Below are positions 6,670 to 11,947 of a DNA stretch of 15,158 bases, piece by piece (the stretch's first letter is position 1; every line of letters begins with the position of its first letter). Below the pieces are notes generated by a model. It made no database searches and had not been told where the DNA came from. It worked only from the letters and a program-made list of their open reading frames with translations. Source of the DNA: Acidimicrobiales bacterium (GTDB taxonomy: Bacteria; Actinomycetota; Acidimicrobiia; Acidimicrobiales; JAKAVM01); assembly GCA_027451785.1 (NCBI GenBank), contig DAIDIS010000212.1, positions 1-15,158 on the forward strand. The letters run 5' to 3'. The position numbers and the translations under genes were made by a program.

Positions 6670-6939
6670 TCAGGCAAGCTTCATGAACATCCGCTGAACT
6701 TCCTCAAGCGGGTAGCCCTCTTTGTCGGCTTGTTCCGGGTTCTGCACACAGTATGTCAATCCCGTAGCGACGAGCTTGAATCCAACCTGCTCCAGCGCCT
6801 TCGTGGCGGCTGAAATCTGAGTAACCACGTCGCGACATTCACGGCCTTCGTCCAGCATTCTCTCAATGGCTTGGACCTGGCCTCCGACACGATGAAGCCT
6901 TTTCTTCATGTCGTCTATTACTTCTTGGGGCATTTCCAT
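6670..6939 (-). CDS. cstR: CsoR/CstR-family repressor, probable persulfide sensor
   Basis: An 89-residue all-helical repressor: K-K-R-L-H-R-V-G-G-Q-V-Q-A-I-E-R-M-L (helix 1), DEGRECRDVVTQISAATKALEQVGF (helix 2) and a short C-terminal helix. Cys35 and Cys64 are 29 residues apart, the spacing of Cys31/Cys60 in S. aureus CstR and of the two copper cysteines of CsoR. The position of the CsoR copper-ligand histidine, four residues before the second cysteine, is Gly60, so a Cu(I) site should be incomplete. This favours sensing by persulfide or polysulfide cross-linking of the cysteines. The frame is open to 7077, but ATG 6939 is chosen: GAGGGAG (6949-6955) lies 9 nt upstream and the family starts there. 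Its promoter (7049-7077) contains an operator, so it is probably autoregulated; neighbours tauE and the MBL-rhodanese gene match the cst locus. Confidence 0.9.
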   Translation of the reverse strand: MEMPQEVIDDMKKRLHRVGGQVQAIERMLDEGRECRDVVTQISAATKALEQVGFKLVATGLTYCVQNPEQADKEGYPLEEVQRMFMKLA

Positions 6940-7046
6940 CGTTCGGCGCTCCCTCATCCAATCCTTGTAGCCATAGCTTGTCCGAAGCTCGGTGACCGTC
7001 CTTGTCGCATCATTTGCTACGACATAGGCACAAGCCATCTCAAATG

Positions 7047-7062
7047 ATACCCTATGGGGTAT
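7047..7062 (+). promoter_or_regulatory. CsoR/CstR-type operator between cstR and the Cys-rich gene
   Basis: ATACCCTATGGGGTAT is a near-perfect palindrome and the exact reverse complement of the site at 8193-8208. Its last two bases are the first two bases of the ATG of the Cys-rich small gene, and on the minus strand it overlaps the -10 of the repressor gene. One bound tetramer could silence both divergent genes. The sequence class agrees with known CsoR/CstR operators; binding is inferred. Confidence 0.85.
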
Positions 7063-7077
7063 GTGTATAGCAGTCAA
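7049..7077 (-). promoter_or_regulatory. Promoter of the cstR-like gene
   Basis: On the minus strand TTGACT (7077-7072) and TAGGGT (7054-7049) are 17 bp apart. The 16-bp operator 7047-7062 covers the -10 and half of the spacer, so bound repressor would block RNA polymerase. The predicted start is near 7042, leaving about 100 nt of leader before ATG 6939. Confidence 0.6.
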
Positions 7078-7246
7078 TTGCGAAAGTTGCGGACAGCCAT
7101 CCTGGGAAGGCTGCGGAGCGCATGTGGAGCAGGTCCTTGGTCATATTCCCGAAGATGACCGCTGCAAGTGCAAGAGCATCGGCTTGTCGGCTCGGAAGCC
7201 TGCCGGATTGGGAAGGCGTTCGAGGTTGTTCGGGCGAAGAGGTTAA
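7061..7246 (+). CDS. Small Cys-rich protein (C-x4-C-x2-C ... W-x-G-C-G-x-H ... C-x-C)
   Basis: A 61-residue protein with six cysteines in its first 37 residues: Cys2, Cys7, Cys10, Cys18, Cys35 and Cys37, plus His21 and His28. The pattern M-C-x4-C-x2-C-G ... W-x-G-C-G-x-H-V ... R-C-x-C recalls a widespread, uncharacterised small-protein family, probably a zinc-ribbon-like metal or thiol module. The last 24 residues are basic (five Arg, two Lys) and may be an added tail. ATG 7061 lacks a Shine-Dalgarno and lies 7 nt after a possible -10 TACCCT (7048-7053), so translation is probably leaderless. The start codon overlaps the CstR-type operator, so this gene should be under the repressor's direct control. 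Possible roles are zinc binding, persulfide buffering or a redox switch; none is shown by the sequence. Confidence 0.72.
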   Translation: MCIAVNCESCGQPSWEGCGAHVEQVLGHIPEDDRCKCKSIGLSARKPAGLGRRSRLFGRRG

Positions 7247-7307
7247 GACGAAGGCTAGGGATGATGTCATCCTCCGCTTGCGGCGTAAGGAATGTGAAAG
7301 CAGGTGC

Positions 7308-7370
7308 TCAAATGCTGACGGGAGCCCGGACTAGGCCACCGGCATTCAAATGCTGACGGAAGCCCGGACT
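7308..7370. repeat. 25-bp direct repeat at the tauE 3' end
   Basis: The 25 bases at 7308-7332 recur at 7346-7370 with a single mismatch (GGGAGCC against GGAAGCC) and a 38-bp period. The second copy encodes the last seven residues and stop of the TauE protein on the minus strand; the first copy lies just beyond the stop. It looks like a local tandem duplication of the gene's 3' end, between the convergent ends of tauE and the Cys-rich gene. Confidence 0.85.
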
Positions 7371-8167
7371 CCAATCGCCAGCGCCACAACGACCAAGAGA
7401 TAGACAAACCACTTGGCAAGTGCAACTTGATTAGTCTTCGAAGCAAGCTTTGAGCCAACGATTGTGCCGACAAGAGCGAGCACTGTAAACGGGATGGCGG
7501 TTTTCCAATCGATGGAAGACGTCCCGATTCTTGGTACGAAGCTGACCAGGGCGTTCAACGCAATGACTAGTAGCGACGTTCCTGCTGCTACAGGCATGGA
7601 ATAGCCGAGAACGAAGACTAAAGCGGGGACGATTATGAACCCTCCACCGACCCCGAAGAACCCTGTCAAGAACCCGACGGCCGTTCCCGCGGCGATGATC
7701 ATCAAAGCCATCCTCACGTCAAGGGTTGTTTCTACTTCGAGACTGCTTAGACCGGGTGTTAATCCTCCTTGGGTGCCAACTGTAATTTGGGTAGCCATCT
7801 TGGGTTGGCGAACATTCTGTGTATACATACGGTAGGCGGCGACGAGCATGATCCCGGCGAACCCGAGGAGGAGAAAGTTCGGGTTTGTGATCGAGTTGAG
7901 GTGTGAGCCGGCCAACGAGCCGCCAATGCCTGCCAGGCCGAAGGCGACTCCAGGGAGGATCCTTACGTTACCCATTCGCCAATAGGAATAGGCTCCAAAG
8001 ACCGAGGCCAGTCCTACTACCAAGAGCGAAGTGGTTGTTGCAGCTCGTGTATGTTCTCCCGCCGCAAGTACCAACGCCGGTACGGCGAGGATCGACCCGC
8101 CGCCTCCGACGGTTCCGAGTGATGCCCCGATCAAAAAGCCAAGCGGCGAAGCCAGAAGAGCTCTCAT
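7346..8167 (-). CDS. tauE: TauE/SafE-family sulfite/organosulfonate exporter
   Basis: A 273-residue membrane protein of about eight segments built as an inverted repeat. Both halves carry the family's glycine motif: GTVGGGGSILAVPALV (18-33) and GFFGVGGGFIIVPALV (169-184). TauE/SafE proteins are thought to export sulfite, sulfoacetate or related anions across the cytoplasmic membrane. The ATG at 8167 has only a distant GGAAGG (about 12 nt upstream), so the start is less certain than the frame. The gene is divergent from the rhodanese-MBL fusion, with the operator 8193-8208 between them. In the S. aureus cst locus tauE likewise adjoins cstR and an MBL-rhodanese gene, so removing sulfite made by persulfide oxidation is the likely role. 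The last codons are duplicated downstream. Confidence 0.9.
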   Translation of the reverse strand: MRALLASPLGFLIGASLGTVGGGGSILAVPALVLAAGEHTRAATTTSLLVVGLASVFGAYSYWRMGNVRILPGVAFGLAGIGGSLAGSHLNSITNPNFLLLGFAGIMLVAAYRMYTQNVRQPKMATQITVGTQGGLTPGLSSLEVETTLDVRMALMIIAAGTAVGFLTGFFGVGGGFIIVPALVFVLGYSMPVAAGTSLLVIALNALVSFVPRIGTSSIDWKTAIPFTVLALVGTIVGSKLASKTNQVALAKWFVYLLVVVALAIGVRASVSI

Positions 8168-8192
8168 CTCAGGCGCAAAACCTTCCGTTCAT

Positions 8193-8208
8193 ATACCCCA
8201 TAGGGTAT
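8193..8208 (+). promoter_or_regulatory. CsoR/CstR-type operator between tauE and the rhodanese-MBL gene
   Basis: ATACCCCATAGGGTAT is the exact reverse complement of the operator at 7047-7062, within an AT-extended palindrome at 8191-8210. On the plus strand it overlaps a -10 TATATT (8206-8211); on the minus strand a TATATG hexamer (8195-8190) could serve tauE. It is placed to control both divergent genes. Confidence 0.85.
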
Positions 8209-8218
8209 ATTGTAGAGC

Positions 8219-8251
8219 AATGCCGGTGAATGGCAACCAACAGGAGGAGTG
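8219..8251 (+). other. Possible ten-codon leader ORF
   Basis: ATG 8219 starts the short frame MPVNGNQQEE, ending at TGA 8249-8251. The ATG lies 7 nt after the -10 TATATT (8206-8211), so it would be read as a leaderless start. Its last codons are the AGGAGGAG ribosome site of the downstream gene, 5 nt before GTG 8256. Translation of it could open or couple to the main gene. It may equally be chance. Confidence 0.25.
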
Positions 8252-8255
8252 ATAA

Positions 8256-9389
8256 GTGATTGCAGACTTGGACCTGGAGGGTAGCCCCTTGAATATCGAT
8301 GCAGATCAGCTTGCGGCGATTCTGGGGACCGACAGTCAGCCACCGCTGATCGACGTGAGGGAGCCCGAGGAATTTGCTGACTGGGCTATCGGTGGTGCCG
8401 TAAACATCCCTTTAGGATCCTTGCCGGAGCGAATGAGCGAGATAGCGAGCATTTTGTCCACTCGAAGCGACAATCCATCAGCGATAGTCTTGTGTGCGAG
8501 GGGAAACCGGTCTGCGAAGGCTGTTGCCTTCCTTCGATCGGCCGGTATTGACGCGATCAATCTGATCGGGGGGATGGCCGCCTGGGGCAACGTTTACGAC
8601 CACGTATCAACCACCTTCGGTTCGGTGGAGGTAATACAGGTCAGGCGCCGAGGAAAGGGCTGCCTTTCCTATATCGTCTCCTCCGGGCATGAGGCGTTTG
8701 TTATCGACCCTTCTCTTGATACCTCCCGGTACGTAGAGTTGGCGGCGACGCTCGGCTCGGAAGTTACAAGGGTATTCGATACCCACTTGCACGCCGATCA
8801 CGTTAGTGGAGCGAGGCTATTGGCTGAGGCCACGGGTGCCAGTCTCCACCTGAACTCCGCTGATACTTTCCGCTTCGCTTATACGCCCTTGGTAGATGGA
8901 GAGGCCATTCCAATCGGTGGAAGCTCATTATTCAGCGTCACCGCCTTTACGACGCCAGGGCATACCCGCGGATCTTCGGTATTCAGTGTCGGTGAAGACG
9001 TGCTATTTACTGGGGACACCCTATTTACAGACGGAGTGGGGCGACCGGACCTCGCCGATCATGCGGAAGAGTTCTCACGTAATCTTTTTGCCTCACTTTC
9101 CGGAAAGATCGGCACGTTGCCAAAGAACGCCTTGGTAATGCCTGCCCACTACGGCGACACTGAGAAGGTGAAGCCCGGAGAGCCTGTCGCTGCAACGTTG
9201 GGGGAGCTTGTCGAGAGACTGCCTCAGCTTGCCTGGGACGAGGAAAGCTTCGTGGATTGGGCGAAGGGGAGGGCAACCCCAAGGCCCCCTAGATATGGTG
9301 ACATCCTGAAGATCAACATGGGGCTGGAATTTCTTGGAGTAGCCGAATGCAAGCTGTTGGAGAGCGGTCCGAATCGATGTGCCGCCTAA
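8256..9389 (+). CDS. Rhodanese-metallo-beta-lactamase fusion, probable persulfide dioxygenase
   Basis: A 377-residue cytoplasmic fusion. The N-terminal rhodanese domain (about 12-112) has LIDVREPEEF and the active loop C80-A-R-G-N-R-S. The metallo-beta-lactamase domain (about 120-345) shows T-H177-L-H179-A-D181-H182, T-P-G-H236, T-G-D254 and P-A-H298-Y-G, plus GVGRPDL as in the ETHE1 group. ETHE1-type enzymes use one iron and oxygen to turn glutathione- or other low-molecular persulfide into sulfite; rhodanese moves sulfane sulfur between thiols. The fusion probably couples both. Characterised fusions such as S. aureus CstB and Burkholderia PRF carry the MBL domain first, so this order is reversed. 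GTG 8256 follows AGGAGG (8242-8247) by 8 nt. Operator 8193-8208 sits in the promoter. The sulfite product would be the substrate of the divergent TauE exporter. Confidence 0.92.
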   Translation: MIADLDLEGSPLNIDADQLAAILGTDSQPPLIDVREPEEFADWAIGGAVNIPLGSLPERMSEIASILSTRSDNPSAIVLCARGNRSAKAVAFLRSAGIDAINLIGGMAAWGNVYDHVSTTFGSVEVIQVRRRGKGCLSYIVSSGHEAFVIDPSLDTSRYVELAATLGSEVTRVFDTHLHADHVSGARLLAEATGASLHLNSADTFRFAYTPLVDGEAIPIGGSSLFSVTAFTTPGHTRGSSVFSVGEDVLFTGDTLFTDGVGRPDLADHAEEFSRNLFASLSGKIGTLPKNALVMPAHYGDTEKVKPGEPVAATLGELVERLPQLAWDEESFVDWAKGRATPRPPRYGDILKINMGLEFLGVAECKLLESGPNRCAA

Positions 9390-9416
9390 GGGCTCGGGAT
9401 ATTGCTTCTTTTCGTT

Positions 9417-9467
9417 GCGACCCCGATTACGGTTTGACCCCGATCGCGCTGCGACCCCGATAGGGAC
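9417..9467. repeat. Three 17-bp tandem repeats with GACCCCGAT core
   Basis: The nonamer GACCCCGAT occurs exactly at 9419-9427, 9436-9444 and 9453-9461, a strict 17-bp period; the other positions vary. The array lies in the 127-bp gap between the convergent rhodanese-MBL and permease genes. No function is evident: it could be a protein-binding array, a decayed repeat or a locally slipped sequence. Confidence 0.8.
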
Positions 9468-9516
9468 GTTCGCTTCCGTTGAAGAAGAGTTCTCTTTGGC
9501 TGTCTTGCTCAGGCAC

Positions 9517-10941
9517 TCATCCGTTGGAGGCCCGAACCACGTCGCGAATCCGCACTCTTCCCCTTGTCCGTAAGACCGCTCTCCGGTAAATGGTGGCGGC
9601 AAACCTAGCTACGAGGACTGTCGATGCAAGCGAGATGCAGACCGACACTAAGAGTTCCCACCATGTCGCGTGGCCGATTCCGACCAACACAGGCATAACC
9701 AGCGGCGCTGTCAACGGGATGTAACCGAGTACGACAGTGAACAAAGAAGGATGTGCTGACGAAACCGTCGAAAGAGCAATTACGTATGCCGCGACTATTG
9801 GGATGCTAAGAGGAATGGCTAGTGTCTGCACCTGATCTTGTCGCTCGGCCATGGATCCGGCTGCAGCATAGACCCAGCAGTAGAACGCGTAGCCGACCAA
9901 AAGCCAGACTAGGGAAGCAGCAAGCATGGATGGTGCGGTACCACTGAGCAATGACGAGCCGACTGCTTTGCCCAATGCCAGGGCGAAAGCGATAACCAAG
10001 CCTGCCTGAGCAAGAGCGACGGTCCCTATGCCTATAACCTTTCCGCCCAATAGCTGGATCGGCTTAATTGTCGAAAGAAGAACCGCTACTACTCGACTGG
10101 ACTTCTCCTCCATGACTCCGATGAGTGTCCACGTGTTGTACTGATTGAGCATAACGAATACCACGATGATGCCAAGAAGTGCGGTGTTCCGGTCCGATTG
10201 AGTTACCTTCGGTGGTGGCTGAAGGCTGAAGACTTTCACGGGCTTCGCCCTGCTGATCGCTTCAATTTGTGACGGTGATAACTTCGCTTCGTTGAATGCT
10301 TCGGCGATTCCGATTTCCAAGGAGAGCTGACGTACCAAACGTGCCTTGCCGGAAGTGTCCGTTGCGGCTATTGCCTGGTTCGTCAAGATCCCTGCCGAAC
10401 ATTCATAGGCAATGTCGAGCTTGCCCGATTTAACCTCCTGGTCCGCCGTCTTCTTGGATACAACACTCGCAAGCCGAGCCACGGTTCCGGTGGCCTTGGT
10501 TGCTTGGGCAAGAGCAACACTGGTATCCCGACTGATTGGCCCGACTACGCCCACTTCATATGTCTTTGCCTTTGCCTTGGTGAGGACAGGAATCACGACC
10601 GCCGCTCCGACCGCCGCCAAGATCATGAAGGTGACAATCCTGATTGACTTTGCCCTGAGTCTTTCCCGTATCTCTCTTCCCGCAACTTGTGCCGTATAAG
10701 AGCGCGCCCATGGTAGCTGGAACCGCTTAGACTTTTGTTTTCGTGAAGCGGAAGTCAGCTGTCGGCTGTTGTCGTCAGAGTTCACGCTTGCCTGGCTGAT
10801 ATCGGCTGATCTTGCTTTCCTGATCGAGCGAGCCCGTAGGTGTCGAATGAGGCGCAAAGCCACCAGCAACAAGACGACAACTACCGTAATAGTCCCGCGG
10901 GCCCCAATCGTTGCCGGAAAATATTCTCCGATGGGATTCAC
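9517..10941 (-). CDS. ABC-2 type permease, NatB-like
   Basis: A 474-residue membrane protein of the ABC-2 exporter family. A hydrophobic segment (about 17-35) and a basic linker precede the usual family start (EIRERLRAKSIRIVTFMILAAVGAAVVIPVLT). A large extracytoplasmic domain follows (about 130-255), then a cluster of about five membrane helices from LLGIIVVFVMLNQYNTWTLIGVMEEKSSRVVAVLLST on. The V-M-E-E-K-S-S-R-V cytoplasmic coupling motif is typical of NatB/YhaP-like permeases. The start is GTG 10941, with GGGAGG (10949-10954) 7 nt upstream, and it overlaps the ATPase stop as GTGA, so the pair is translationally coupled. It should form the membrane part of an exporter with the ATPase at 10938-11840. 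NatAB of Bacillus exports sodium; the substrate here is not known. Confidence 0.88.
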   Translation of the reverse strand: MNPIGEYFPATIGARGTITVVVVLLLVALRLIRHLRARSIRKARSADISQASVNSDDNSRQLTSASRKQKSKRFQLPWARSYTAQVAGREIRERLRAKSIRIVTFMILAAVGAAVVIPVLTKAKAKTYEVGVVGPISRDTSVALAQATKATGTVARLASVVSKKTADQEVKSGKLDIAYECSAGILTNQAIAATDTSGKARLVRQLSLEIGIAEAFNEAKLSPSQIEAISRAKPVKVFSLQPPPKVTQSDRNTALLGIIVVFVMLNQYNTWTLIGVMEEKSSRVVAVLLSTIKPIQLLGGKVIGIGTVALAQAGLVIAFALALGKAVGSSLLSGTAPSMLAASLVWLLVGYAFYCWVYAAAGSMAERQDQVQTLAIPLSIPIVAAYVIALSTVSSAHPSLFTVVLGYIPLTAPLVMPVLVGIGHATWWELLVSVCISLASTVLVARFAATIYRRAVLRTRGRVRIRDVVRASNG

Positions 10942-11840
10942 GATATGGCCTCCCTGAACACTTCCGACATTCTTCGCCTTTCGAACGAGAACTGCGTTAC
11001 CTTCCCGCTTTGCATGGCCGCCTTGAGGACAATGTCACTGTCGGTTCCATTGTCGAGGATCAACCGGACATCCCCACGCGAGAACTCGGAAATGGTGACG
11101 CCGCTCAAATCCCTAGCCCATTGTCCGTCACGGTCACCCTCAACCCTGACCACCAGCCTCCTTGGGCCTTGCGTTGCAAGGTCGTCAACGGTGCCTGCGG
11201 CTACAAGTTTTCCACTTTCGATGATAACCACCGACTCGCAGAGATCTTCGACTTGGTCGAGTTGATGGCTCGAAAAAAGCACGCCTCGTCCTTGACGTGC
11301 CTGTTCGGTGAGCACTCCGCCGATGGTCTCGATTCCTGTCGGGTCGAGACCGGATAGAGGTTCGTCGAGGATCAGCAACTCAGGATCGTGGACCAAGGCG
11401 GCTGCAAGCTGAACTCTCTGCTGGTTTCCGTGGGAAAGGGAGTCAACTCGACTGTCGAAGCGATCGGCAATCTCCAAGCGATCCAGCCAATTGAGGGTTT
11501 CCCTCCTGGCGTCAATTGCGGTCATTCCGTGAAGGCGACCCAGATATTCGACTTGGTCGCCCACCAACATTCCGGGATACAAGCCGCGCTCTTCGGGCAT
11601 GTAGCCGAACTTACGCCGAATATGCTGAGACACCGGCTCGCCCTTCCAGGTGATCGACCCGGACTCCAAGTCCATCAAGCCGAAGACGGCCCTCATCGTC
11701 GTCGTCTTACCAGCTCCGTTCGGCCCCAAAAAGCCGATCACCTGGCCAGTCGGCACTCCGAATGAGAGGCCGTCGAGCGCAGTGATCTCTCCGAAGTGGC
11801 GACTCAGCCCCGTAACCTCAAGTCCATCCACAATCGACAT
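10938..11840 (-). CDS. ABC transporter ATPase, NatA-like
   Basis: A 300-residue single nucleotide-binding domain with a C-terminal extension. Walker A GPNGAGKTT (39-47), Q-loop YMPEERGLY, signature LSHGNQQR (135-142), Walker B LLILDEP (155-161, catalytic Glu160) and H-loop SSH (His192) are all intact. The PEERGLY variant, with Glu where most families have Gln, is common in NatA-like ATPases. ATG 11840 is preferred by family length; GTG 11846, 6 nt after AGGGTG, is a rival with a better ribosome site, and the frame reaches back to TTG 11873. It powers the permease downstream, overlapping it by 4 bp. It lies 107 bp after the tandem ATPase on the same strand, so all four ABC genes may form one transcript, although an internal promoter cannot be excluded. 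Confidence 0.92.
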   Translation of the reverse strand: MSIVDGLEVTGLSRHFGEITALDGLSFGVPTGQVIGFLGPNGAGKTTTMRAVFGLMDLESGSITWKGEPVSQHIRRKFGYMPEERGLYPGMLVGDQVEYLGRLHGMTAIDARRETLNWLDRLEIADRFDSRVDSLSHGNQQRVQLAAALVHDPELLILDEPLSGLDPTGIETIGGVLTEQARQGRGVLFSSHQLDQVEDLCESVVIIESGKLVAAGTVDDLATQGPRRLVVRVEGDRDGQWARDLSGVTISEFSRGDVRLILDNGTDSDIVLKAAMQSGKVTQFSFERRRMSEVFREAIS

Positions 11841-11947
11841 TCTTACACGGTGCACCCTGATGGCGAGGATCAAGGGCTATAGGCACTTACCATGCCGAGA
11901 AGGCTTGAGGGTAGTGATCGCTCGATCTGTTGGGCCGGCCGGGCGGT

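Noticed and set aside
6940..7077. N-terminal extension of the repressor frame
   Set aside because: It runs through the promoter and operator, and the CsoR/CstR family begins at the region encoded from 6939, where a good ribosome site lies.
8770..8784. Perfect inverted repeat GGGTAT-TCG-ATACCC inside the rhodanese-MBL gene
   Set aside because: The half-sites are in the opposite order and spacing to the CstR-type operators and fall in conserved coding sequence (the strand before the THLHADH motif).
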